64,000 bases of DNA from Hymenobacter caeli (GTDB lineage Bacteria > Bacteroidota > Bacteroidia > Cytophagales > Hymenobacteraceae). The position numbers were made by a program, and so were the translations under genes. The stretch's first letter is position 1, and every line of letters starts with the position of its first letter. Location: assembly GCF_013294115.1 (NCBI RefSeq), contig NZ_JABSNP010000004.1, positions 124,001 to 188,000 on the forward strand. Direction: 5' to 3'. Shown here in pieces: positions 16,748 to 25,347 of this stretch. The notes under the pieces were generated by a model. It searched no databases. It was not told where the DNA came from and was given only the letters and a program-made list of their open reading frames with translations.

Positions 16748-17317
16748 TTACTTTTTTACGAGGTCGATTTTATCGACGCCCCGGCTCGTGCCCCGCCAGG
16801 TCATGGCCGGCGGCCCCTGCGCTACTTCTAGGGTGAAATTATCGCCGATCAGCCCCAGGTATTGCAAGAAGGCCTCTTCCTCTTCGGTAGGATGCGAGCC
16901 GACGGGGAAGTTGTACTCGAATAAAAACAGCGCTGGGGGGCCCTGGTCGTGGACAAGGCGCTCGGGGCTGGCCGTTAGTTCAAATTGAACGGGGTAGGTT
17001 TTGCTCTTGTAGTGCAACAAGCCGGTGAAATCGGCATAGCGCGGGTCGGCCGGCGAGTGCCGGGCCACGGCCGCCGGCCGAATGTCGATGGTGGCAAAGT
17101 CTTCGTACACGCTATCCTTCCGGAAGTAACTGACGGGCTGTGCCTTAAAGGCCAGGCGCCGCATCGCCCACGTGCCCGCCACCGAGGGGCTCACCGCCTG
17201 TACAATGTCCGCACTTTTCTGGTCGTAATCCACCTTGGGGGCCACTTCGGGGGCCTTGGCGCACTGGGCCAGCAGCAAGCCGGCCGGTAGCAGCAGTAGA
17301 GCGGAATAGTTTTTCAT
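16748..17317 (-). CDS. Lipoprotein of unknown function
   Basis: A 189-residue protein with a lipoprotein signal (hydrophobic LLLLPAGLLLAQC, Cys at about 19) and a short linker APEVAPKV. The mature domain mixes charged and beta-strand-prone segments (AGTWAMRRLAFKAQ, YPVQFELTAS, ALFLFEYNFPVGS). It looks like a small lipocalin- or DUF-type lipoprotein, but I do not recognise the family. It follows tRNA-Arg on the same strand after an AT-rich 80-base gap, which probably holds its promoter. Confidence 0.6.
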   Translation of the reverse strand: MKNYSALLLLPAGLLLAQCAKAPEVAPKVDYDQKSADIVQAVSPSVAGTWAMRRLAFKAQPVSYFRKDSVYEDFATIDIRPAAVARHSPADPRYADFTGLLHYKSKTYPVQFELTASPERLVHDQGPPALFLFEYNFPVGSHPTEEEEAFLQYLGLIGDNFTLEVAQGPPAMTWRGTSRGVDKIDLVKK

Positions 17318-17400
17318 AGCAATCAGTAAGGTAAAAGTAAAAAAAACTGTATTTTTAACGAGTAAAATACTGCTGATTAAAAATTTACAAAATTAATTGG

Positions 17401-17472
17401 TGGCCCCGGCGAGAATCGAACTCACATCTAAAGTTTAGGAAACCCTTGTTCTATCCGTTGAACTACGGGGCC
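17401..17472 (-). tRNA. tRNA-Arg (anticodon CCT)
   Basis: Read on the minus strand, the acceptor GGCCCCG pairs with CGGGGCC. The D-arm is GTTC/GAAC, the anticodon arm AGGGT-TTCCTAA-ACTTT with anticodon CCT, and the T-arm GTGAG-TTCGATT-CTCGC. The discriminator is A and CCA is encoded directly after it (17400-17398). The anticodon stem contains G-T wobble pairs. It decodes AGG. Confidence 0.95.
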
Positions 17473-17483
17473 GTAGCGGCCGG

Positions 17484-17491
17484 CAAAAGTA
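17484..17491 (-). promoter_or_regulatory. -7 promoter box for tRNA-Arg
   Basis: On the minus strand this reads TACTTTTG, a perfect match to the Bacteroidota -7 consensus TAnnTTTG, ending 12 bases before the first base of the tRNA. I do not see a good -33 TTTG partner, so the assignment rests on the box and its position. Confidence 0.55.
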
Positions 17492-17510
17492 CGGCCCACC
17501 CGGCGGTTTC

Positions 17511-18824
17511 TTACGACTTATACACCAGCACAATGCCGAAGGAGAGCACCGTGAGGATGAGGCCCACCATGAAGATGGAGTAGCTTTTGCGCAGCAGGCC
17601 GTACTTGCGGGCCAGCACCTCGCCGAGGTAGTACACGTCGGTGACCATGTTGGTGTAGAGGGCGTCTTTCTCGCGCATCAGCTCGCGCATGCCGGCCTGG
17701 AAGTTGTCGAGGCTGAGCTTGGTGAAGTTGCCGAAGAACAGGAGGTTGACGCGGCGGTTGCTGGCAATTTCGGGACTTTTCTTGAGCCACTTGAAGCTCG
17801 TCACGTCGGGCTGGGCCGAGAGGATGGCCGTTACCACCGAGCCCAGCGAGGTGAGCAGCAGGATGCCCATCGGCACGGCCAGCATGGGGTTGCGGGTGAA
17901 GGAGGGCCCCAGGGCCGAGCTTTTGGCCCCCAGGTAGGTGATGATGACCGAGAGCAGCACGGCGTTGAGCGAAATCATCATGCTCGCCTTTTTGTCGGCC
18001 ATGTCGCTCAGCTTCATGTGGTTGCCGTACATGGTCCGAAACATGGTTTCGATGCCGCGCTTGGGCTCGGCGAAGGTTTCGGTTTTGGCCTCGGCGCGCT
18101 TTTTGGTCTTTTTCTCAATCTTTTTAAGCTCCTTCCGCTGCTCCTTTTTGTTGGCTTTGAAGTCTTTGCCGTAGCGCTCTTTGCCGGCCTCGGAGCGAAA
18201 CTTGTGGCCCCGCATGAATTCGAGCTGCAGCTCGGCCCAGTCCTCGCTGGCGTAGGTTTTGCCCAGGGCCACCTCCCACTCGGTGCGCAGCAGCTCGGCG
18301 CTGGCGCGGAAGTCGTCGCGGGCCAGGTTGCTCAGGTCGGCGTCCACGAGCAGCTTTTGCAGCTCGGTGTCGGCCGGCTCGTCGCGGTGGGTGGCCCGGA
18401 TGAGGTCCTGCACCAGCTGGCGGCGGGCGGCGGGCACGTTTTGGGTGGCCAGCCAGGCGTCGGCCCGCTCCATGGAGCGGTACTCGTGGCCGTCGTACAC
18501 GTCGAGGTAGCCGGTGTCGTGGAACCAGGCGGCCACCAGCAGGGCCTCGGTGTCGGGGGCGTCGAGGGCGGCGGCGGCGGCCAGGGCCCGGGCCTCCTTG
18601 GCCACGGCGGCGGTGTGGCGCAGCGTGTGGTAGGTGAGGGTGGCGGGCAGCTGGGTTTCGAGCAGGGGCGTGACGTAGGCCTGCGCGGCCTTGGCCAGGG
18701 CCGAAGGCTCGGGCTTGGGGGCCTTAGCGGCTTTGGGGGCTTTGGCGGGCAAGGCCGGGTCGGGGCCGGCCGCCGGGGCCGGCGCGGCGGCCGGGGGCGA
18801 AGCCGGAAGGGGGGAAATATCCAT
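17511..18824 (-). CDS. HD-domain protein fused to a Pycsar-effector-like membrane domain (DUF5706)
   Basis: A 437-residue protein. Residues 1-45 form an Ala/Pro/Lys linker. Residues about 50-170 are an HD phosphohydrolase-like domain with candidate metal ligands in LTYHTLRHT (H70), AWFHDTGY (H102, D103) and LVDADLSNL (D161/D163). A very basic coiled stretch covers about 215-255. Then comes a DUF5706-like module: KLSDMADKKASMMISLNAVLLSVII (first membrane helix), a second helix at about 315-335, and a final helix at 413-433. DUF5706-type modules are the membrane-disrupting effectors (PycTM) of Pycsar defence, which respond to cyclic nucleotides. Here the HD domain, a fold that often hydrolyses nucleotides, is on the same chain, and no cyclase gene lies nearby. 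A housekeeping role is also possible. The start at 18824 omits an unconserved upstream frame. Confidence 0.78.
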   Translation of the reverse strand: MDISPLPASPPAAAPAPAAGPDPALPAKAPKAAKAPKPEPSALAKAAQAYVTPLLETQLPATLTYHTLRHTAAVAKEARALAAAAALDAPDTEALLVAAWFHDTGYLDVYDGHEYRSMERADAWLATQNVPAARRQLVQDLIRATHRDEPADTELQKLLVDADLSNLARDDFRASAELLRTEWEVALGKTYASEDWAELQLEFMRGHKFRSEAGKERYGKDFKANKKEQRKELKKIEKKTKKRAEAKTETFAEPKRGIETMFRTMYGNHMKLSDMADKKASMMISLNAVLLSVIITYLGAKSSALGPSFTRNPMLAVPMGILLLTSLGSVVTAILSAQPDVTSFKWLKKSPEIASNRRVNLLFFGNFTKLSLDNFQAGMRELMREKDALYTNMVTDVYYLGEVLARKYGLLRKSYSIFMVGLILTVLSFGIVLVYKS

Positions 18825-18920
18825 GCGGGGGCGGGACGAAAGGGCCGCGCAACTGCTTTCAACGCAAACGCGGGCGGGCAAGTTAAACCCGCCGGCCCGG
18901 CCAACGTGCCCCGGCCCGGT

Positions 18921-18928
18921 TAGTTTTG
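18921..18928 (+). promoter_or_regulatory. -7 promoter box for the large metallophosphoesterase gene
   Basis: TAGTTTTG matches the Bacteroidota -7 consensus TAnnTTTG. It lies 54 bases before the start codon of the plus-strand gene and just upstream of the divergent HD gene. No convincing -33 element is visible. Confidence 0.4.
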
Positions 18929-18982
18929 CGGAACCCCGGTCCGGGGCGGCCTTTAAATAGTTATTTTGCCATATATTCTTCG

Positions 18983-21900
18983 ATGAAGACATTTTTCCGC
19001 TTCATTATTCTGCTCGGCCTGCTCGCCGCCCGCCCGGCCCCGGTGCGGGCCCAGCTGGAAGAGATTGGCGAGGCCGGCGAGTCGCCCGACAACCCGCTGC
19101 ACCCCAAGCCCAACTACCGCCGCGCCGGCCGCGCCTGGAAAAACACCCCGCTGCCCGACTCCAGCCACCTTACCTACTCCGTGTTCCTGATTGGCGACGT
19201 GGGCAACCCCGTGCTGCCGGCCAACGGCGGCGAGCCTTCGCTCAACTTCCTGCACCGGCAGATTCTGCGGGCCGGGGCCCGGAGCACCACCGTGTTTCTC
19301 GGCGACAACATTTACAACCAGGGCATGCCGCCGGTGGGGGCCGTGGACCGCAAAACGGCCGAGGGCCGCATCACCGCCCAGCTTGATATTTTGAAGGGCT
19401 ACCGGGGCGAGAAGTACATGACGCCCGGCAACCACGACTGGATCCAGGGCACCCGCAACGGCCTGGCCCAGGTGAACCGCGAGCAGGAGTTCACGGAAAA
19501 CTACCTTAAGCAGGACTCGACCAAGTTTGCCTACACCGGCGACTTCTGGCTGCCGCGCGACGGCTGCCCGGGGCCCTACGAGGTGCGGGTGCAGGACAAC
19601 CTGGTGCTGATTTTCCTGAACTCGCAGTGGTTCCTGACGCCGCCCGAGTTCCGGGCCGCCAACGGCTTCTGCGGCATCGCCACCGACGCCGACATCTACG
19701 CCGAGGTGGACGACATCATCGCCCGCAACCAGGACAAGCACATCATGGTGATTGCCCACCACCCGCTGTACTCCGACGGCGTGCACGGCGGCTACTTCAC
19801 CTTTGCCGACCACTTGTTTCCGCTCAGCATCGTGTTCAAGTACGCCTTCGTGCCGCTGCCCGTCATCGGCTCGATTTACCCGCTGGCCCGCAAGTACGGC
19901 GGCATCAGCCAGGACCTGGCCTACCCGGCCTACCAGGCGTACAAAAAGGCCCTGACCACGATTTTTGACAAATACCCCAACGTGGTGTACTCCAACGGGC
20001 ACGAGCACAACCTTCAGTACTTCAAGGAGGGCAACACGAGCTACATCACCAGCGGCTCGGGCTGCAAAACCCAGCACGTGAAGCCCGGCCGCGCCGGCGG
20101 GGCCCTGTTTTCGGACAAGGAAAAGGGCTTCGCCCGGGTGAACTACTACGACAACGGCCAAGTGTGGGCCGAGTTCATCGTGCCCGACGGCAAGGGCGAA
20201 ACCGCCCACCAGGTGTACCGCACCCTGATGTACACCCGCGCCGACCGGGGCGTGGTGGCCGCGGCCGCCGGCAAGTCGGGCAAGAAGAAAAAGAAGAAGA
20301 AAAAGGACGACGACGACCAGTCCGAAGCGCCCGTGGCCGGCCTGCCCGCCCAGCGGCCCGACTTCGGCCGCGACAGCCTGCGCACGCTGGCCGTGAACCC
20401 GGCCTACAACCGCCACGGCAAGTTCCACGACTGGCTGCTGGGCCGGCACTACCGCGCAGAGTGGGCCACGCCGGTGGCCTTCCGGGTGCTGGACATCGCC
20501 ACCGAAAAAGGGGGCCTGACGCCCTACAAAACCGGCGGCGGCAAGCAAACCGCCTCCCTGAAATTGCGCAACGAGGCCGGCCACGGCTTCACGCTGCGCA
20601 CGATTGACAAAGACCCCGCCGCGGTGCTGCCCGAGGCCCTGCGCACCGGCCTGGCCAAGGCCGTGCTGCAAGACCAGGTGTCGGCCCAGCACCCCTACGC
20701 CTCGTTTGCGCTGCCGCCGCTGGGCACGGCGGCCGGCATCCTGCACACCAACCCGGTGCCGCGCTACATCCCCGCCGACCCGCTGCTGGGCCAGTACTAC
20801 CGGCAGTTTGCCAACACGCCGGTGGCCCTGGAAGAGGACGTGAAGGACAGCCAGAGCAACGTAGCCAGCCTCGACTTCGCCACGAAGCTGGTGGACACCG
20901 ACAAGATGCTGGAAAAGCTGCTCGACGACAACGACAACCGCGTGGACGGGGTGGCCTTTGCCCGCTCGCGCCTGTTTGATATGTGGATTGGCGACTGGGA
21001 CCGCCACGAGGACCAGTGGCGCTGGAGCGAGCAGAAGGGCGCGGACGGGGCCCGCACCTACGTGGCCGTGCCCAAGGACCGCGACATCGCCTTTTTTAAG
21101 GGCGACGGGGTGCTGCCCTACCTCAGCAGCCGCAAGTTCGCGGTGCGCAACTTCCAAAACTTCGGCTACGACTACGCCGACTACAAGGGCCTGAACCAGA
21201 CGGCCCTGAGCAACGACCGTACTTTTCTGGGGGGCGTGAGCCGGGCGCAGTGGGTGGAGCAGGCCGAGTACCTGAAGGCCCATTTGACGGATGAGGTCAT
21301 CGAGAAAGCCTTCAAAGACCGGTGGCCGGCCCAGATTTACGCCCTGCACGGGGCCGAAATCGTGGCCAAGCTCAAGAGCCGCCGGGCCCTGCTGCCCGAC
21401 GTGGCCGGCAAGTACGCCGACCTGCTGGCCGACATCGTGGAAGTGCGCGGCACGAAGAAGAACGAGAAGTTCACGGTGGACCGCCGGCCCGACGGCACCA
21501 CCCGCGTGACGGTGGAGAAAATCAGCAAGAAGGGCAAGCTGAGCACGATTTACGACCGCACGCTCGACGTGAGAATCACCGACGAGCTGCGCCTCTACGG
21601 CATCGCCGGGCAGGACGTATTTGAGGTGCGCGGCGACGTGCAGAACGCCATTAAGCTGCGCATCATCGGCGGCACGGGGCGCGACTCCATCATCGACCGC
21701 TCGCACGTGGCCGGCATCCGCCACCGCACCCAGGTGTACGACGCCGACACCGGCAACGTGGTGCTGACCGGCTCCGAGGCCCGCCTGCGCCTGGAGCCGG
21801 GCGTGGACGTGAGCCGCTACGACCACCCCAAGCGCTTCGACCTCAAGGACTACCGCCTGAACTACACCGGCCCGGCCGTGTTCTTCGGCTACAACATCGA

Positions 21901-22966
21901 CGACGGCCTGCTGCTGGGCGGCGGCGTCACGCACCGGCGCTACGGCTTCCGGCGCGACCCCTTCGGCTCGGAGCAAACCCTGACGGCCAACTTCGCCCCG
22001 GCCCGCGAGGCCTACAACCTGCGCTACACCGGCCAGTTCACCCGCGTGTTCGGGCACGTCGACCTGCACGTGGCGGCCCAGTTCTACGGCCCCCAGCTGC
22101 TCTACAATTTCTTCGGCCTGGGCAACGACACGCGCAACCTCGCGGTGCGCCCCCCCGACCAGCCCCGGGCCACCAACTACACCGTCAACAACTCGTACCG
22201 GGTGCGCTTCAACCGCTTCTCCGTGGCCCCCACCTTCGAGCGGCACATCCTGAACTTCATCAAGGTGGGCGTGGGGCCCCAGTACGAGCAGTTCCGGGTC
22301 GAAACCGACCCCATTGGCAAGGTGATTCAGGACAGCATCGGGCCCGGCAACGAAAACCGCCGCTTCGGCGTGCGCTCCTCTGACTTCAAATCCAACGAGT
22401 ACCTCGGGGGCCTGTTCTACTTCAACATCGACGCCGTGGACGCCGACAAGGACACGCGCATCGGCCTGCGCTGGCACAACGAGGCCCAGTACAACTTCCA
22501 GCTCAACAGCGAGAAGCTGACCTACGGCCGTCTCAGCTCGGAAATCAGCGCCTACCTCACGCCCAGCTTCCCCTTCCGCATCACCTACGCCGGGCGCGTG
22601 GGCGTGCAGCACAACCTGGGCGACTACCGCTTCTACCAGGCCAACACGCTGGGCGGCACCACCAACCTGCGCGGCTACCGCCGCACCCGCTACGCCGGCC
22701 GCACGTCCCTCTATGGCAACTTCGAGGCCCGCCTGCAGCTCTTTAGCTTCAACGCTTACCTATTTCCCGGCACGCTCGGCGTCCTGGGCCTGGCCGACGC
22801 GGGCCGCGTGTACTCCGACGCGGACGTGCGCCGGGGCCTCGACGCCTTCCACACCGGCTTCGGCGGCGGCGTGTACGTGGGCATTCTCAAGCAGGCTATC
22901 ATCAACGTGACCTACTCGGTGGGGGAGGAGAAGCTGGTGTTCGTGGGGTTTAATTTTTTGTTTTAG
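18983..22966 (+). CDS. Giant metallophosphoesterase / kinase-like / outer-membrane barrel protein
   Basis: A 1327-residue protein with a signal peptide (MKTFFRFIILL to VRAQ). Residues about 55-400 form a calcineurin-like phosphoesterase with all motif blocks: GDVGN, GDNIYNQG, GNHDW, AHHPLY and NGHEHN. A Lys8-Asp4 linker lies at about 433-446. Residues about 470-870 form an uncharacterised domain with LFDMWIGDWDRHEDQW (DRH at 673-675) and, about 25 residues later, VPKDRDIAFF (D699, D701). This spacing recalls the DRHxxN and metal-binding Asp of HipA/Fam20-type kinases. The rest is an Omp85/BamA-like 16-strand-type barrel ending GFNFLF. It should sit in the outer membrane with its enzymatic part in the periplasm or outside. 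The start is placed at the signal peptide. Confidence 0.8.
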   Translation: MKTFFRFIILLGLLAARPAPVRAQLEEIGEAGESPDNPLHPKPNYRRAGRAWKNTPLPDSSHLTYSVFLIGDVGNPVLPANGGEPSLNFLHRQILRAGARSTTVFLGDNIYNQGMPPVGAVDRKTAEGRITAQLDILKGYRGEKYMTPGNHDWIQGTRNGLAQVNREQEFTENYLKQDSTKFAYTGDFWLPRDGCPGPYEVRVQDNLVLIFLNSQWFLTPPEFRAANGFCGIATDADIYAEVDDIIARNQDKHIMVIAHHPLYSDGVHGGYFTFADHLFPLSIVFKYAFVPLPVIGSIYPLARKYGGISQDLAYPAYQAYKKALTTIFDKYPNVVYSNGHEHNLQYFKEGNTSYITSGSGCKTQHVKPGRAGGALFSDKEKGFARVNYYDNGQVWAEFIVPDGKGETAHQVYRTLMYTRADRGVVAAAAGKSGKKKKKKKKDDDDQSEAPVAGLPAQRPDFGRDSLRTLAVNPAYNRHGKFHDWLLGRHYRAEWATPVAFRVLDIATEKGGLTPYKTGGGKQTASLKLRNEAGHGFTLRTIDKDPAAVLPEALRTGLAKAVLQDQVSAQHPYASFALPPLGTAAGILHTNPVPRYIPADPLLGQYYRQFANTPVALEEDVKDSQSNVASLDFATKLVDTDKMLEKLLDDNDNRVDGVAFARSRLFDMWIGDWDRHEDQWRWSEQKGADGARTYVAVPKDRDIAFFKGDGVLPYLSSRKFAVRNFQNFGYDYADYKGLNQTALSNDRTFLGGVSRAQWVEQAEYLKAHLTDEVIEKAFKDRWPAQIYALHGAEIVAKLKSRRALLPDVAGKYADLLADIVEVRGTKKNEKFTVDRRPDGTTRVTVEKISKKGKLSTIYDRTLDVRITDELRLYGIAGQDVFEVRGDVQNAIKLRIIGGTGRDSIIDRSHVAGIRHRTQVYDADTGNVVLTGSEARLRLEPGVDVSRYDHPKRFDLKDYRLNYTGPAVFFGYNIDDGLLLGGGVTHRRYGFRRDPFGSEQTLTANFAPAREAYNLRYTGQFTRVFGHVDLHVAAQFYGPQLLYNFFGLGNDTRNLAVRPPDQPRATNYTVNNSYRVRFNRFSVAPTFERHILNFIKVGVGPQYEQFRVETDPIGKVIQDSIGPGNENRRFGVRSSDFKSNEYLGGLFYFNIDAVDADKDTRIGLRWHNEAQYNFQLNSEKLTYGRLSSEISAYLTPSFPFRITYAGRVGVQHNLGDYRFYQANTLGGTTNLRGYRRTRYAGRTSLYGNFEARLQLFSFNAYLFPGTLGVLGLADAGRVYSDADVRRGLDAFHTGFGGGVYVGILKQAIINVTYSVGEEKLVFVGFNFLF

Positions 22967-22989
22967 GGCCCCCAGCAGTTTCAGCAAGA

Positions 22990-23024
22990 AGCCCCGGCTG
23001 CCAGTGTGGCGGCCGGGGCTTTTT
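22990..23024 (+). terminator. Rho-independent terminator
   Basis: AGCCCCGGCTGCC pairs with GGCGGCCGGGGCT, followed by TTTTT. It is 24 bases downstream of the large barrel gene and ends its transcription. Confidence 0.85.
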
Positions 23025-23043
23025 GCGGGCACTGCCGGGTCCC

Positions 23044-23979
23044 TCAAGCCTGAAAGATATTGCTGTTATGGTATTCCAAATAAAGTGCCGATGGTTTGTT
23101 ATTGACTGCCCTTGGTAATATCAGCAGGTCTTTTCCGTGGTACTGGTAATACTCTTTGCCATTATCAAATTCTTCGCGAATACGCTTGCTGACTTCAACC
23201 TTGAAATCAGGTGTTATTGTGAGGTAGCCTTCGTCAAATAGCTTGTGCATATCGGAGCGTAGCAATAGCCCATTAGTGGTCAGGTTTGGCCCCGCTGAAG
23301 CATAGGGCCTGATGTGCGCTGCTTCCAATACGGGCAATGTTTTCTCACCAGTTATGGCGCACCGCTTCGCATAGGCATCGGTCACCGAAAGCCGGAAAGC
23401 ACCCTGACCAATGCGCACTTTGCGTAAAACCGATTCCCCGTACTGCGGAGTGTCTTCGGCAACCACGAAGGCGTTGCTGCTGGTAGTCGGAACATTGGTA
23501 AGATAATTTGCTACCGTTGCTTCCAGTCGCTGCCATAAAGCGGCACCAACACTGTCCTGCGTGTTGTACGTTTTGCCCTGCACAATGCTATTGCTCCAGT
23601 TAGTGGGAGCTGGTATCCAGTCCTCCTCTCTAAAAAATACTGGATTAGTAAGCGCGATGCAGCCAATTAAAGGGTTGCGGTCTGCATCGCCTCGGTACTG
23701 CTGAATAGCAGTCCGAAACTGCTCCAGGGTATCAAACCCGTTACGGCTCTGAAAAGTATTCCAGGCCAACGAGAGGGGCAGTTGGCTTTGGGCCGCAAAA
23801 AAGCCCATTCCGCCAATTGTATTGTGAGGGCTTTTTAGCTTGAATAAGAAGGGGCCACCTGGTTCTAAAACCCGAAAAGCTGTTTGCCCACCGGGCCGCC
23901 AGAAGTTTACATCTTCTGGCGTGCGGCCACTCAAATAATTATACCATCGCCAATCGGTAGCGCCGAGATAATATTTCAT
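23044..23979 (-). CDS. HNH endonuclease
   Basis: A 311-residue protein. The C-terminal third carries an HNH_2-like domain: KRCAITGEKTLPVLEAAHIRPY, then NGLLLRSDMHKLFDEGYLTI, with His, Asn and His in the usual places. The N-terminal two thirds (YYLGATDWRWYNYL and GPFLFKLKSP) are typical of stand-alone bacterial HNH proteins linked with DNA restriction. Its GC content is clearly below that of the neighbours and its codon use is less biased, which suggests acquisition. It lies between the large barrel gene and a decayed DUF1016 nuclease. The start at 23979 is chosen because a conserved-looking MKYYLG opening begins there. Confidence 0.85.
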   Translation of the reverse strand: MKYYLGATDWRWYNYLSGRTPEDVNFWRPGGQTAFRVLEPGGPFLFKLKSPHNTIGGMGFFAAQSQLPLSLAWNTFQSRNGFDTLEQFRTAIQQYRGDADRNPLIGCIALTNPVFFREEDWIPAPTNWSNSIVQGKTYNTQDSVGAALWQRLEATVANYLTNVPTTSSNAFVVAEDTPQYGESVLRKVRIGQGAFRLSVTDAYAKRCAITGEKTLPVLEAAHIRPYASAGPNLTTNGLLLRSDMHKLFDEGYLTITPDFKVEVSKRIREEFDNGKEYYQYHGKDLLILPRAVNNKPSALYLEYHNSNIFQA

Positions 23980-23996
23980 AGCCTGCAAGTTAGTCT

Positions 23997-24040
23997 CGCT
24001 ACCCCCGCCGCGCCCGCCGCTCAAACAGCGGCTGGTTCAC
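23997..24040. repeat. 44-bp direct repeat, copy 1
   Basis: This stretch matches 25143-25186 at 41 of 44 positions in the same orientation (shared core GCTCAAACAGCGGCTGGTTC). The two copies bracket the decayed DUF1016 gene. On the minus strand both could be read as the tail of a coding region, VNQPLFE followed by a stop. Confidence 0.85.
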
Positions 24041-24048
24041 GGCACCAT

Positions 24049-25080
24049 TTACCCCCGCAGCGCGGCCGTCACGGCATCGAGGCGGAGCACCAGCTCCTCG
24101 TTGCTGGGGAAGAAGGGGCGGAGCTCGGCGGGCAGCGTGTCGGTGAGGGAGTAGGTGGCCACGCCGATGGGCTTTTGCACGTCGCGCAGGGCAAACTCGA
24201 CCACGGTGCGCTGCTTGCTCTGGCAAATAATGATGCCGATGCTGGGCTGCTCGTGCGGCTTGCGCACCGTCTCGTTCAGCAGCGAGAGGTAGAAGTTCAC
24301 CTTGCCCGCGTACTCGGGCCGGAACTCAGTTACTTTCAACTCCACGGCTACGAGGCATTGCAGCTCGCGGTGAAAAAGCAGCAGGTCGATAAAATACTCC
24401 TGCCCTTCCAGCTCCAGCCGGTACTGGTTGCCGATAAAGGTGAAGTCGCCGCCCATCTCAATCAAAAAGCGGCGCACGTTGCCGAGCAGGGCCTGTTCCA
24501 GCTCGTGCTCGGAGTGCTCGGGCGCCAGGGCCAGGAAGCCGAAGGTGTACTCGTCGCGCAGGGCCAGGGTAGCGGCGGGCAGCTGCGCTGGTGGCAGGGT
24601 AGCAGCAAAATTCTGTTGGGCCAGCACCGTGTTGTCGTAAGCGCGGGCGCGGATTTGCTGCTCCAATACGGCTTTGGTCCAGCTGTTATTTCTGGTCTGC
24701 GTCAGGTAATAAAGCCGCTCTGCGGAAGTCTTGCACTTCTCGAAAATCAGCACATTATGAGTCCAGCTAATTTCTCGCACCAATGGTGCGAGAAATTCAT
24801 CAGCCCGGTATTCCAGAAAAAACGAGCGCATTCGCCACAAGTTGGAAGCGGAAAATCCACTTACGCCCACAAACTCCATCTGCAGGTCGCGGGCCAGGGT
24901 TTCGACCACGCTTTTGCCCCAGCCGTGCTGCTGCTGGCGCTCGGCAATAAGGCGGCCCAGGTCCTAGTAAAGCTGGATTTGCTGCTGGTTCACCTGCTGC
25001 AAGGCGCGGTACTGCGCCTCGCGCACGCGCTGCTTCACGGCCAGTAGCAGGGTGGAATAGTCGGCAGGCGTGGGCTGCAT
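24049..25080 (-). pseudogene. DUF1016 (YhcG-like) PDDEXK nuclease interrupted by an amber codon
   Basis: Read from the ATG at 25080, the first 38 codons give MQPTPADYSTLLL to QQQIQLY. A TAG follows at 24964-24966, then the frame continues without shift as DLGRLIAERQQQHGWGKSVVETLA and runs to 24049. The DUF1016 family normally has Trp at this point (LYWxIG), so a single G-to-A change turned TGG into TAG. The remainder is intact: the N-terminal DUF1016_N region and a PDDEXK nuclease domain (FIDLLLFHRELQCLVAVELKVTEFRPEYAGKVNFYL). A shortened product from GTG at 24909 (286 residues) would keep the nuclease domain. A sequencing error cannot be excluded. Confidence 0.88.
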
Positions 25081-25142
25081 AAGGGGGGGGGCGAACGGGG
25101 GTGGAACAGCAACTTACAACCGCTAACAGCACCCGGCAAATC

Positions 25143-25186
25143 CGCTACCCCAGCCGCGCCAGCAGCTCAAACAGCGGCTGGTTCAC
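25143..25186. repeat. 44-bp direct repeat, copy 2
   Basis: Partner of 23997-24040 (three mismatches). It lies 62 bases upstream of the DUF1016 start codon. Together the copies form a direct-repeat frame around a unit of roughly 1.1 kb, compatible with cassette insertion or excision by homologous recombination. Confidence 0.85.
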
Positions 25187-25229
25187 GTAGTAGTTGCTTT
25201 TGGCCGGCTTGTGCTTGTGCAACGGGCCC

Positions 25230-25347
25230 CCGGCTTCGGCGGCGGCGTGTACGTGGACGTGCTCAAGCAAGCCGTGGTGAACGTGACCTACTCGGTGGGC
25301 GAGGAAAAGCTGGTGTTCGTCGGGTTCGATTTCCTGTTTTGGGGCCC
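25230..25347 (+). pseudogene. C-terminal remnant of a second large barrel protein
   Basis: The translation FGGGVYVDVLKQAVVNVTYSVGEEKLVFVGFDFLF closely matches the last 35 residues of the large metallophosphoesterase-barrel protein (22860-22966), but nothing upstream remains. The stop codon of the intact gene (TAG) is TGG here, so the frame runs on. The DNA identity extends a few bases past the stop. The gap from 25081 to 25538 otherwise holds only the direct repeat and AT-rich DNA with a repeated ATACGATTTTAAT word near 25420. Confidence 0.85.

Noticed and set aside
17398-17472. tRNA-Arg as an integration site for the HD-effector gene
   Set aside because: The HD gene lies at the 5' side of the tRNA, and I find no repeat of the tRNA 3' end in the window.
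20281-20322. Lys8-Asp4 run in the large barrel protein as a frameshift or assembly fault
   Set aside because: The frame continues on both sides with recognisable domains, so it is a natural charged linker.
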